Source: a virus. From it: DNA of 38,351 bases. Location of the stretch: positions 1 through 38,351 of the IMG/VR virus record IMGVR_UViG_3300032073_000077; one strand, given 5' to 3'. Within the stretch, counting starts at the first letter, position 1. Each line of letters begins with the position of its first letter. Under the pieces are notes generated by a model. The model had not been told where the DNA came from, ran no database searches, and worked only from the letters and a program-made list of their open reading frames with translations. Shown piece by piece: positions 15,080 through 23,570 of this stretch. Both the position numbers and the translations under genes were made by a program.

Positions 15080-15474
15080 TGCTTACTGCACTTATAGGAC
15101 CAGTCAGTAATCTTCTTGGAAAGTTTATAGAAGACAAAGACATGAAGAATAAACTTGCTCATGAGGTAGCCACAATGGCTGAGACTCATGCACAAGAGTT
15201 AGCCAAAGGTCAGCTAGCGATCAATCAAGCAGAAGCTAAACATAAGAGTATATTCGTAGCTGGATGGAGACCCTTTATAGGGTGGACATGTGGTATAGCT
15301 TTGTGTTGGCACTTTGTACTCGCACCTGTGACAATGTTCGTATGTGCATATCTATCAGTGGTGATACCAGAGTTACCGACATTTGATATGGGTAGTCTTA
15401 TGACTGTACTCATGGGTATGTTGGGTCTTGGTGGTCTTAGAACTTATGAAAAGCAGAAAGGATTAACCAAGTGA
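15079..15474 (+). CDS. Holin of the 3TM superfamily
   Basis: This 131-residue protein matches the 3TM holin type (as in GTA and pelagiphage holins). It has an N-terminal amphipathic part (MLTALIGPVSNLLGKFIEDK), a Gln/Glu-rich helix (about 30-58) and the signature 'IFVAGWRPFIGWTCGIALCW' leading into membrane helices (about 63-100). A last hydrophobic helix (MTVLMGMLGLGGLRTYEKQKG) follows. It would accumulate in the inner membrane and form the lesion that lets the endolysin encoded at 15778 reach the wall. It is coupled to the lipoprotein gene by a one-base overlap. Confidence 0.85.
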   Translation: MLTALIGPVSNLLGKFIEDKDMKNKLAHEVATMAETHAQELAKGQLAINQAEAKHKSIFVAGWRPFIGWTCGIALCWHFVLAPVTMFVCAYLSVVIPELPTFDMGSLMTVLMGMLGLGGLRTYEKQKGLTK

Positions 15475-15629
15475 TAAAGTGGTTTCGGAAGTTTAAATCA
15501 AAGATTAAATGCCGAATCCATATATTTAGTTTATCGGAACAATTAAAAGGATTCCAACCTTTTGGAAGACGAGATCGGCTAGTAAAAAAATTAGAGGAGC
15601 TAAAGCAAACACTTGAGCAACTAAGTTAA
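15471..15629 (+). CDS. 52-residue basic microprotein (GTG start)
   Basis: GTG 15471 overlaps the holin stop (GTGA) and opens a 52-residue frame, with AAAGGA about nine bases upstream. The product has a basic N-terminus (MIKWFRKFKSKIK) and a helical C-terminus (RLVKKLEELKQTLEQLS) with leucine heptads. No family is recognised. It may be a small cytoplasmic partner of lysis proteins. The start codon choice and coding status are moderately supported by coupling and by complete filling of the gap. Confidence 0.5.
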   Translation: MIKWFRKFKSKIKCRIHIFSLSEQLKGFQPFGRRDRLVKKLEELKQTLEQLS

Positions 15630-15640
15630 GAGGAGAATAA

Positions 15641-15787
15641 ATGAGTAATAAAGCAGTTCCAAAGAAAAAACAAGGATTATTACATAATATTAAACAAAGA
15701 CAAAAGAAAAATATATCTAGAAGTAAAAAGAATACCACTATCAGTTCAAAAAATTATAATAAAATGAAAACAGGTAAATGGACATGA
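15641..15787 (+). CDS. 48-residue very basic microprotein
   Basis: ATG 15641 follows a strong AGGAGAATAA ribosome binding site and encodes 48 residues with about 16 Lys/Arg. The pattern 'VPKKKQGLLHNIKQRQKKNI' followed by 'SRSKKNTTISSKNY' resembles small basic proteins found near the lysozyme genes of marine podoviruses (K-Q-G-L-L-H-N-I... I-S-R-S-K-K). The function is unknown; nucleic-acid binding or head association is possible. Its last bases overlap the endolysin start. Confidence 0.68.
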   Translation: MSNKAVPKKKQGLLHNIKQRQKKNISRSKKNTTISSKNYNKMKTGKWT

Positions 15788-16200
15788 GCAAACTTATAGA
15801 AACACTAAGAAGACACGAAGGAGTAAAGAATACACTCTATAAATGTACTTCAGATAAATGGACAATAGGAGTAGGTAGAAACCTAGAAGATGTAGGTCTC
15901 TCAGATGAAGAGATAGATATACTACTACTCAATGATATTGTAAGAACTAAAGAGCTTATGGATGATTACATTCCATGGCATAATGACCTTGATGAGGTGA
16001 GACAAGAAGCACTTATCAACTTCGTATTTAATGTAGGCATAGGTACTACAATGAAGTTTAAAAATGCTATGGCTGCACTAGAAGAACAAGACTACGATAC
16101 TGCAGCTCTTGAAATGATGGACTCAAATTGGGCAAAACAAGTAGGAAATAGAGCAATAGAAATTACCGAGATGATTAAGACTGGCGAATACCAAGACTAG
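15778..16200 (+). CDS. Endolysin, GH24 T4-type lysozyme
   Basis: This 140-residue muramidase matches the T4 lysozyme family. The catalytic region reads E14 (LRRHEG), then eight residues, C23 (LYKCTS), then five residues, T29 (KWTIGVG). This is the E-8aa-[D/C]-5aa-T triad, with Cys where T4 has Asp20. 'RQEALINFVFNVGIGTTMKF' is the family's second signature and 'MMDSNWAKQVGNRAIEITEM' the third (NxR helix). There is no signal peptide or anchor, so it depends on the holin. An alternative start at 15784 (MSKLIETLRR) would shorten it by two residues and may suit the AGG upstream better. Confidence 0.92.
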   Translation: MDMSKLIETLRRHEGVKNTLYKCTSDKWTIGVGRNLEDVGLSDEEIDILLLNDIVRTKELMDDYIPWHNDLDEVRQEALINFVFNVGIGTTMKFKNAMAALEEQDYDTAALEMMDSNWAKQVGNRAIEITEMIKTGEYQD

Positions 16201-16206
16201 CATAAA

Positions 16207-16226
16207 ATACGCCCTTTAAGGGGCAG
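16207..16226 (+). promoter_or_regulatory. Near-palindromic intergenic motif before the reductase gene
   Basis: In the 53-base gap between lysozyme and reductase lies CGCCCTTTAAGGGG (16210-16223). The same 14-base core, CRCCCTTWWAGGGG, recurs at 28091-28104 before the 1488-residue ejection protein gene. CCCTT and AAGGG can pair, but no T tract follows, so it is a poor terminator. A phage promoter or operator is the favoured reading. Confidence 0.4.
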
Positions 16227-16253
16227 TCCGTCATTAACAATAGAGGTAAAATT

Positions 16254-18002
16254 ATGCTAAGAAATAGAAACTATGAAGGTCCAATCATGACCATCGCTCA
16301 AGAAATAGATGAAATGAAATACAGACAGAAGGGAGAGACCTTCGATGATAAAATAAAGAGGATAGCAAGAGCATTATCAGATGGAGACGAACATAGATTC
16401 GTACTTGAAGATATATTAGGTGAGATGAGATTCCTTCCTGCAGGTAGAGTACAATCTGCAATAGGTTCTAACCGTATTACTACTGCTTATAATTGTTTTG
16501 TATCAGGAGAAATAGAGGATAGTATGGACTCTATTATGGAAAGAGCAAAAGAAGCCGCAGAGACAATGAGAAAAGGTGGTGGCATAGGCTATGACTTTAG
16601 TAAGCTAAGACCTAGAGGAGACCTTATAAAGTCTCTTGATAGTAAGTCTAGTGGACCAATCTCGTTTATGCAAGTCTTTGATTCTGTTTGTCAAACTATA
16701 GCTAGCTCTGGACATAGACGAGGAGCACAGATGGGTGTCTTAAGAATCGATCATCCTGACGTACTTGACTTTATAAGAGCTAAAAGAAATAATGACAAGC
16801 TAACTGGATTTAATATTTCAGTCGGTATCACAGATGCTTTCATGGATGCATTAGAAAATGGAACTGAATATGAGTTAATATTTAATGGTGAAGTCCGTGG
16901 TAGTCTTTCAGCTCAAGAAGTATGGGATGAAGTTATGTCGTCTACTTGGGATTGGGCAGAGCCTGGAGTTTTATTTATTGATCGTATTAAAGAGATGAAT
17001 AACCTTTGGTACTGTGAAGAGATATATGCAACAAATCCTTGTGGTGAACAACCTTTGCCAGCTTATGGTGCTTGTTTATTAGGATCATTCAATCTTACTA
17101 AGTATCTTGAGAAAGAAAAGAAAGGCTATGTATTTAACTTTAAACAATTTAAATCAGATATAAAGCCAGTTGTTCAAGCCATGGATAATGTTGTCGATAG
17201 AACTATCTATCCACTCAAGGCACAAGAAGATGAGGCAAAAAATAAAAGACGTATGGGATTAGGTGTTACTGGTATGGCAAATGCTGGTGAAATGCTTGGT
17301 TATCCATATGCTTCAAAAGAATTTATGACATGGGCTGAAAAAATATTCGCATGTCTAAGAGATAACTGCTATAAAGCTTCGGCTATGTTAGCAAAAGAAA
17401 AAGGTGCTTTTCCTTTATTTAGAAGGGAATACCTTAAAAGTAATTATATTAGGTCGTTACCAGCTTCCGTACAAAGCCTTATAAGAGAACACGGAATACG
17501 TAATAGCCATCTTACATCAATCGCACCTACAGGTACAATTAGTATCATAGGAGATAACGTTAGTGGAGGAATTGAACCTGTTTACAGTCATAAATATGAT
17601 AGAACTATACAGACATTTGATGGTCCAATCGTTGAAACCGTAGAAGACTATGCCTACTCGCATGGAGTAGAAGGTCGTACTGCGGATAGTATTAGTGTTA
17701 ATGATCATCTAGAGGTGCTATTATTAGCTCAACACTATATTGACAGTGCATGTTCAAAAACTTGTAACGTAAGTGGTGATGTGGACTATGATTCATTTAA
17801 ACAAGTATATGTTAATGCATGGAAAGGTGGGGCGAAAGGATGCACTACGTTCCGTATTGACGGAAAGAGATTCGGAATCTTTAACGAAACCGTGGAAGAA
17901 GAAACGAAGGTATCTAGCGAGACTGAGGCAGTGGCTCAAGAAGAAGACAAAGTTGAGGCTTGCTTTATCGACCCAGCGACTGGCATACGAGAGTGTGCTT
18001 AG
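16254..18002 (+). CDS. nrdJ: Class II (adenosylcobalamin-dependent) ribonucleotide reductase
   Basis: This 582-residue protein carries the ten-stranded barrel motifs of class II reductases, which convert ribonucleotides to deoxyribonucleotides with coenzyme B12. Visible residues are redox Cys81 (TAYNCFVSG), the radical-site triad N261/C263/E265 (NPCGEQPLP) and redox Cys274 (AYGACLLGSFNL). The barrel loop IAPTGTISIIG is also present. The C263 to C274 spacing equals that of Thermotoga NrdJ. C-terminal Cys570 and Cys581 should relay electrons from thioredoxin-type donors, though ten residues between them is wider than the usual CxxC. ATG 16254 has AGAGG upstream. It lies unusually between lysis and tail genes. 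No nrdR, metal-binding small subunit or thioredoxin gene is seen nearby. Confidence 0.92.
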   Translation: MLRNRNYEGPIMTIAQEIDEMKYRQKGETFDDKIKRIARALSDGDEHRFVLEDILGEMRFLPAGRVQSAIGSNRITTAYNCFVSGEIEDSMDSIMERAKEAAETMRKGGGIGYDFSKLRPRGDLIKSLDSKSSGPISFMQVFDSVCQTIASSGHRRGAQMGVLRIDHPDVLDFIRAKRNNDKLTGFNISVGITDAFMDALENGTEYELIFNGEVRGSLSAQEVWDEVMSSTWDWAEPGVLFIDRIKEMNNLWYCEEIYATNPCGEQPLPAYGACLLGSFNLTKYLEKEKKGYVFNFKQFKSDIKPVVQAMDNVVDRTIYPLKAQEDEAKNKRRMGLGVTGMANAGEMLGYPYASKEFMTWAEKIFACLRDNCYKASAMLAKEKGAFPLFRREYLKSNYIRSLPASVQSLIREHGIRNSHLTSIAPTGTISIIGDNVSGGIEPVYSHKYDRTIQTFDGPIVETVEDYAYSHGVEGRTADSISVNDHLEVLLLAQHYIDSACSKTCNVSGDVDYDSFKQVYVNAWKGGAKGCTTFRIDGKRFGIFNETVEEETKVSSETEAVAQEEDKVEACFIDPATGIRECA

Positions 18003-18024
18003 ACAAGAACAAAAGGAGAAGTGA

Positions 18025-21000
18025 ATGGCAGAAGACAATGTGATTAATGTTACTGATGTAGCATCTAAGGGTGTCGTGTTTGACACTCCTCCTGTGGCTC
18101 TCTCACCCAGCATATTTACAGATGTTAGAAATGTTAGATTTAAAGATGGTGCTATCAGAAAAATAGAAGGAGAATTATTACTCAATAATATAACTGAAGA
18201 CCTTGTACCAGCCAACGAAGAATTTGGTCGAGTAAGATACTTTGCAGTATGGGAAAATCCTAACAGACAGCCATTGGGTTGTTATTATATTTGGGTAGTT
18301 GATTACATCAGAGCAAGTGTTACAGTAGGTCAGAAGGTCTATATACAAGATCATACAGGAACTAAGAAAGATATTACACCTAGTACTATGTCTAATGGTT
18401 TTCAATTTACAACAACTGGTTGGCAACATACCTTATTCACTGGTGGTTTTTCTTTCATTATAAACAATGGGTTAGATAAACCACATTACATATTAGACAC
18501 AGCAGGTAATACAAACATAAACAATATAACATTAGCAGAACTTCCTGGATGGGATAGCTATAATGTTAATCAAACAGTTACCAGTGATACCTTTAGTACT
18601 GGAGAAAGAGAAGTGTTTGATCTCGGTCAGAAAGTAGATTTTTCTTTGAACAGTATTACAGTAGACGTAGGTGGAACTGCTAAAACAGTAGAGGCTGGAA
18701 CACCAGCAGGAACTAATACTCCAAACGGTAATACATTTGTTCCTGGAAATTATCCTTCCTACGGTTCGTTACCTTCAGTTACAAGTAGTAAATTTCAAAT
18801 TTATACAGATACACTAACCAATACAACAGTAGTTTATGTAGGTGGCTTAACCGATGGTGCTATTGCAACTGTAAAGATTGTATCTAGAAACCCTGTAACA
18901 GTTACTTGTGGAGTAATTGAATCGTTTGGTAACCTATTAGTTGCTGGTAATCTTACTGAGAAAGACGGTAATAATACGGTCAGAAGACTATCAGGTGTTG
19001 TAAGAACATCAGATGTTGCAGTTCCAGGTTCTGTACCTAACAACTGGAATCCTTTTGAGACTGGTGTAAATACAGCAGATGAATTTACTTTATCTGAAAC
19101 TAGTGTTATTAAAGATATGAAGTCTTTACAAAGTAATATGTATATTTATGCAACAGATAGTATTCATGTTATGAGACTTACAGGAAATGTAAATGCACCT
19201 GTATCTTTTAGTCCTGTAACAGATGAATATGGTTTACTTACAAAAGGCGGTGTAATAGAATATGATGGTAAGCACTTTATTATAGGTGGAAATGATATTT
19301 ATGTATTTGCTGGAAACCCAGGAGATATACAATCATTATCTGATTCTAGAATTAGACAATATTTCTTTAATAACCTTAATCCTATTTATGAACAACAGCT
19401 ATTTACTCTCTTAAATCATAGAGAAAATGAAATATGGGTTTGTTACCCAACACTGGCTTCCTTAGCTGGTGAATGTGACGAAGCTCTTATATGGAATTAT
19501 AGAGACAATGCTTGGACTGTTAGAGATCTTGATAGTGTTACAGGTGGAGATGTTGGACCAATTAAAGGTGGAGGTATACCAACAGCAACTATAGCTCTTA
19601 CAGGTAATTCAGGTAATGCTGGTTATACTAATAGAGGAAAGAAAGAAATACAAGCAGTCACAATCAATGGTGGCACACCAAAGAAGACAGTGGGAACTAA
19701 GGCTATTAAAACAGTAGCAGTAGGCACATTTAGTAACTTTACTACAGATACACTTGAGGTAATAGACCTTACTCTTACAGGAGATAGTGGTCCAAATACT
19801 GTCACAGCAAGAAGCACATTAACATTTAATGCAGGCAGTACATTCACCTATGATAGAGACGGAAGTACTTATCTTGACGGTGGAGCAAGTGTAATCATAA
19901 CTGGTGATAGTAGTATTGGTACGGTAAATCTCCCAGCAACTGCATTATTAGGAACTAATCAAGCAGAAGGTGCAACTATTAATATGACAATATTAGTAGC
20001 GGCAATTAGAGATTATATCAATAATAACAATGCCTTATCAGACTGGACAGCAACTGCAAGTACAAATGTATTGACATTAACTTCAGATGTTCCAGGACCA
20101 AGAGCATTCAGTACAAGTTCATTGGCTATCGGTGGTGGTGCAACTACTAGTATTGCAGTCGCTTCAACGAGAACTGGAGTAGGTATATACGGTATTACTT
20201 CAGCACTTAGTCCAGCTATCAGTATGAGAATACAAGCTAGTGCTGTCGGTGGTTTACACGATGCCATTGATGAAACAATAACATTTAGTACTGGAAAAAA
20301 TAGTCAGGCTTTATTAGCAGCAGATGCTTTACCTTTGTTACAAGCTAAAACAGTATTCAACGGTGGCAATAGCTCTATCTATAGTGTATCAAATGTTAGT
20401 AACAAGATTAGATTCACCTCTAGACTAGGAGGAAATCATAGTGCTCTCACTATTACATTTAAAACTAGTTATGGTGGAACTGATTACACTGAAACAACTT
20501 TCGGTGGTGATGTAACAAGTAGTGTTAGTGTAGTAACTGCTGGAGTAGATAGAAGTATACCTCCAATTACTATGACACTAACTTTCCCAGCAGGGAATAC
20601 TGCAGTAAAAATATTAGAAGGTACATTTAGTCGTGCTAATATAGTAACTGAAATAGATACGCTAGTAGATGCAGACAATAATTGGACAGGTGCTACAGGT
20701 ACAGGTCTAGTTACAGCTACAGCTAGTGCAATCGGAGTTCAGAGTAATAACTTTGGAGTCGCTTTAACAAGCATAGGTTCGTTACCAAGTGGATTTGCAA
20801 ATAGTACTTTTACTCTAGCACAAACAAGAGCTGGTCGAGCAGCACATAGTACAACAGATACTATAACGCTCACACCTCCTTTAGGTAATCCAATATCAGT
20901 TAATTTTAATAGTACAACTGCGTTTGATCCTGATTCAGGAAGTAGTCCTACTAACGTTGAGACTATAACTGCAACAGAGATAGCCACAGCATTACAAGCA

Positions 21001-22281
21001 GCATGGACAGACACTACACATTTTACTGTGACTAGAAATAATGCAATATTAACTTTTACCAGTGTATTAAGAACAAACGTATCTGGTTCATTTAGTTATA
21101 CAGTAGCACAAGGCACATCGAGAACTGGCACACTAGTCAGTCCTCTTATTGCTAACTCTACAGGAGGTAACATCTCAGTTACGGAAGGTATAACAGCAAT
21201 ATATGCTAAGATGACTCGTGTTACAATAACCCTACAAACACTCTCAGGAGATAGTGTTATATTCGATAGACACTATGGAGAAGGTCCAGGAAGGCTATTA
21301 GATCCTGACTTTACTTTACTTCCAGGAGATAGCAGGTATGGAGATACAGGGTTAAGCAGTGATGCTGCATACTTAGCAACTTACTATAATCCAGATGCAA
21401 CTCAAAACGCAACGGAATTAGCAAAACCTAACGGTGCTGTCGTAAATACTCTTACTGCAATGCAGGCGGCATTAGCATCTATAAGTTCTAATCAATTACT
21501 ATTGGTAACTCCCAACAGTTCGAGTTCACCGACTAGTATTGTTATAAGTCCTAGTCAATTTAGTTCTAATGCTAACTATGTTAAATCATTTAGTCCAGCT
21601 ACACAAGTAGTTACTGCGAGTGTTGCACCTACAACTACTGCACTCACTAATGTGGCAGAGGGTAATACGGTTGCAGCAGGTAGTCCTACCCAAAGCACAA
21701 GTGGAACTACTATAAATACTACATTTGATATCGTTAGACCATGGAGTAATCTTAATGTAAATCCTAATAAATCTTTTCCCATCTTTGCAGAAAGTGGATT
21801 TAATAGTGGTACGTTATTTAATCGTATAAGAGCTGGAGATCTCGGATTTGATTTTGCAGGCACTAACTATATATCTTATTTTGAAAGACAACAGATGTCT
21901 ATTACACCTACATTCGATACTGAAACTATAGAGAGTATTTCTTTATGGGCAGATGGAGGAACGATAACAACTGTTGGAGGAGAGCCCCAGAGGGCTACAC
22001 TTCATGTGCGAGCAAGAGGTACTAACTATTCTGGAGAAGATCCTTATTTAACTGTACCAGAAGATAATACTCAGACCAACGCTAAGCGTAATAAACTTGT
22101 CATTAATGATTTTACTGTAGGCACTAGCCATAAGGTAGATGCACGAACACAAGGTCGATATATTAATTATCGAGTTGATGACGCTGTAAAGAGCTTGGCT
22201 GGCGGCTATCTAGCTAATAATAATAAGGCATGGAATATATCTGGTCTACAGATGAAGGTTAGAAAAGGAGGAGATAGATAA
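18025..22281 (+). CDS. Giant tail nozzle (gp12-like) protein with inserted beta domains
   Basis: This is a 1418-residue protein. Residues 1 to about 510 follow the T7 gp12/SU10-like nozzle plan: 'DTPPVALSPSIFTDVRNVRF', 'GRVRYFAVW', 'VICG/VIESFGNLLVAGN' and beta-propeller-type repeats, with 'FAGNPGDIQSLSDSRIRQYF', 'WVCYPT' and 'ALIWNYRDNAWTVRDL' near 430-500. Residues about 1230-1418 resume the family ('FAESGFNSGTLFNRIRAGDL', 'GRYINYRVDD', ending LQMKVRKGGDR). Between them about 700 residues form at least four Thr/Val/Ser-rich beta repeats, each ending in a TRTG/TRAG-like turn (for example VASTRTGVGIYG, LAQTRAGRAAHS). The core should form the hexameric tail tube exit; the insert probably projects outward. 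AAGGAG precedes ATG 18025. Confidence 0.85.
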   Translation: MAEDNVINVTDVASKGVVFDTPPVALSPSIFTDVRNVRFKDGAIRKIEGELLLNNITEDLVPANEEFGRVRYFAVWENPNRQPLGCYYIWVVDYIRASVTVGQKVYIQDHTGTKKDITPSTMSNGFQFTTTGWQHTLFTGGFSFIINNGLDKPHYILDTAGNTNINNITLAELPGWDSYNVNQTVTSDTFSTGEREVFDLGQKVDFSLNSITVDVGGTAKTVEAGTPAGTNTPNGNTFVPGNYPSYGSLPSVTSSKFQIYTDTLTNTTVVYVGGLTDGAIATVKIVSRNPVTVTCGVIESFGNLLVAGNLTEKDGNNTVRRLSGVVRTSDVAVPGSVPNNWNPFETGVNTADEFTLSETSVIKDMKSLQSNMYIYATDSIHVMRLTGNVNAPVSFSPVTDEYGLLTKGGVIEYDGKHFIIGGNDIYVFAGNPGDIQSLSDSRIRQYFFNNLNPIYEQQLFTLLNHRENEIWVCYPTLASLAGECDEALIWNYRDNAWTVRDLDSVTGGDVGPIKGGGIPTATIALTGNSGNAGYTNRGKKEIQAVTINGGTPKKTVGTKAIKTVAVGTFSNFTTDTLEVIDLTLTGDSGPNTVTARSTLTFNAGSTFTYDRDGSTYLDGGASVIITGDSSIGTVNLPATALLGTNQAEGATINMTILVAAIRDYINNNNALSDWTATASTNVLTLTSDVPGPRAFSTSSLAIGGGATTSIAVASTRTGVGIYGITSALSPAISMRIQASAVGGLHDAIDETITFSTGKNSQALLAADALPLLQAKTVFNGGNSSIYSVSNVSNKIRFTSRLGGNHSALTITFKTSYGGTDYTETTFGGDVTSSVSVVTAGVDRSIPPITMTLTFPAGNTAVKILEGTFSRANIVTEIDTLVDADNNWTGATGTGLVTATASAIGVQSNNFGVALTSIGSLPSGFANSTFTLAQTRAGRAAHSTTDTITLTPPLGNPISVNFNSTTAFDPDSGSSPTNVETITATEIATALQAAWTDTTHFTVTRNNAILTFTSVLRTNVSGSFSYTVAQGTSRTGTLVSPLIANSTGGNISVTEGITAIYAKMTRVTITLQTLSGDSVIFDRHYGEGPGRLLDPDFTLLPGDSRYGDTGLSSDAAYLATYYNPDATQNATELAKPNGAVVNTLTAMQAALASISSNQLLLVTPNSSSSPTSIVISPSQFSSNANYVKSFSPATQVVTASVAPTTTALTNVAEGNTVAAGSPTQSTSGTTINTTFDIVRPWSNLNVNPNKSFPIFAESGFNSGTLFNRIRAGDLGFDFAGTNYISYFERQQMSITPTFDTETIESISLWADGGTITTVGGEPQRATLHVRARGTNYSGEDPYLTVPEDNTQTNAKRNKLVINDFTVGTSHKVDARTQGRYINYRVDDAVKSLAGGYLANNNKAWNISGLQMKVRKGGDR

Positions 22282-22448
22282 TGGCTATTAATAACCCTCC
22301 TTTAACTGAAAATAGTACTCTTAATATGGTTTTATTAGAGCTAGTAAGAGAAGTAAACCTATTAGAACAAAGACAGTTAAAGCTTTTGGCAGATATAAGA
22401 GCAGCAAGTGACTTTGCAGATTTAAAAGTAAGGATAGATCAACAATGA
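22281..22448 (+). CDS. 55-residue coiled-coil microprotein
   Basis: ATG 22281 overlaps the nozzle stop (TAATG) and gives 55 residues, with AGGAGG upstream. After a short extended start (MAINNPPLTENS) the product is one amphipathic helix with Leu heptads (NMVLLELVREVNLLEQRQLK). The stop overlaps the next gene (ATGA). It could be a small tail-assembly chaperone or a trimeric plug. No family is recognised; coupled overlaps on both sides are the main support. Confidence 0.65.
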   Translation: MAINNPPLTENSTLNMVLLELVREVNLLEQRQLKLLADIRAASDFADLKVRIDQQ

Positions 22449-22930
22449 TAAAACTTATAGAAGATAATGATGTATTTGAAGCTATAAAGCTTATGAATAA
22501 ATCTTGTCAAGAGAATGAGTACAAAGGCTATGATAGAAATGAAGCAGTTTGGATAGAATATTTCTTATCATTAGTTAAAAAACAAAAGGAAGGAAGCCCA
22601 CATGCTCTTGTCATAGGAGACTATGATGACACTACAAGGCTAAAGGGTTTTCTCTCTGCTTCTACATTTACTAATTATTATAATAATCAATGGGTTATGG
22701 ATGTTAAGGACTGTATAGTTGACCATGATTGTAACAATGCTTATGTGGTTTATCGACTGTTTGATTACATGATGGAACATATAAAGAAGCATGGTGGAAA
22801 AAATTGGAGAGCAGATTCTGTTCGTAATGAAAAAGAAGCTATAGATTATGGTCGCTTCTTACAAAAAAGGTATAATGCACAAGTACATGTCTCTGTGAGA
22901 GGTGTAATACAGGAGAATAAAGATGAATAA
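22445..22930 (+). CDS. GNAT-like acetyltransferase
   Basis: This 161-residue protein has the order of a GNAT fold: an N-terminal strand and helix (IKLIEDNDVFEAIKLMNKSC), a central strand pair (HALVIGDYD, LKGFLSASTF), 'WVMDVKDCIVD' as the long strand before the acetyl-CoA loop, a helix 'YVVYRLFDYMMEHIKKHG' and 'NWRADSVRNEKEA' with 'RFLQKRYNAQVHVSVRGVI' at the end. The acetyl-CoA loop is poorly matched to the QxxGxG/A consensus. Small GNAT proteins often sit beside internal virion genes in marine podoviruses; their substrates are unknown. An assembly or protein-modifying role is possible. Confidence 0.55.
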   Translation: MIKLIEDNDVFEAIKLMNKSCQENEYKGYDRNEAVWIEYFLSLVKKQKEGSPHALVIGDYDDTTRLKGFLSASTFTNYYNNQWVMDVKDCIVDHDCNNAYVVYRLFDYMMEHIKKHGGKNWRADSVRNEKEAIDYGRFLQKRYNAQVHVSVRGVIQENKDE

Positions 22931-23570
22931 CGATTATGAACCTAATCTAGGTCTATATGATATGAGAAGAGACACTACAGGGATGCCTGAGAGTCTCGCC
23001 AACAAAATAAATATTAATATATGTATGAAAGGTGGCGGAGGAGGTGGTAGTACTACTTACACTGGTATTGATCCTGAGTTTAAACCCTACCTTGAAAGGG
23101 CATTATCAGATGTGACTGCAAGATATGAGGCAGATGTTGCTACTGGACCTGATGCTGTCGTAGCTAAGATGACACCTGAACAAATTGCAGCTTTAGAAAA
23201 TCAAAAAGCTTTAGCCACGGATAAAATGAAAGGCACAGGAATATACAACACTGCTGCAGCTAATGAAGAAGCACTTAAAAATATTATGGGTACAGGTATG
23301 GGACAAGCAGCTGGAGCTGGATCATTAGGTTCTGCTCGTTCACAATTAGCTATGAATAAAGCATTGGCAACTGAAGCTTCTGGTCAACAAAGAGAAAGAG
23401 CAAAAACAGCTGAATCAGGAGTTGAAGACTTAGGTAAAGTTGGAACAACACTACAAAAGTATCAACAAGAAAGATTAGATGCACCACATACAAGTGCCAA
23501 AAGATACTTTGGTTACTTATCAGGTGCTCCTCAACAAAGTAAAGTAGAACAGTCAGGCGGAGGTAAGTAA
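22923..23570 (+). CDS. Internal virion/tail structural protein
   Basis: This 215-residue protein has a short N-terminal peptide, a Gly run (MKGGGGGGSTTYTG, about 35-48), then helical repeats rich in Ala, Glu and Gln (PEQIAALENQKALATDKM, GSARSQLAMNKALATEASGQ). The end 'RYFGYLSGAPQQSKVEQSGG' is a terminus widespread in phage virion proteins encoded just before large internal proteins. It may be the smallest of the ejected proteins, comparable in position to T7 gp14. It overlaps its upstream neighbour by eight bases and its downstream neighbour by one. Confidence 0.72.
   Translation: MNNDYEPNLGLYDMRRDTTGMPESLANKININICMKGGGGGGSTTYTGIDPEFKPYLERALSDVTARYEADVATGPDAVVAKMTPEQIAALENQKALATDKMKGTGIYNTAAANEEALKNIMGTGMGQAAGAGSLGSARSQLAMNKALATEASGQQRERAKTAESGVEDLGKVGTTLQKYQQERLDAPHTSAKRYFGYLSGAPQQSKVEQSGGGK

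Noticed and set aside
16210-16224. Intrinsic terminator after the lysozyme gene
   Set aside because: The stem is only four or five pairs with no following T tract. The match to the 28091 motif makes a regulatory site more likely.
17517-18215. Minus-strand and alternate-frame ORFs over the reductase 3' end and nozzle start
   Set aside because: They overlap well-supported genes throughout, with no recognisable motif or start signal.
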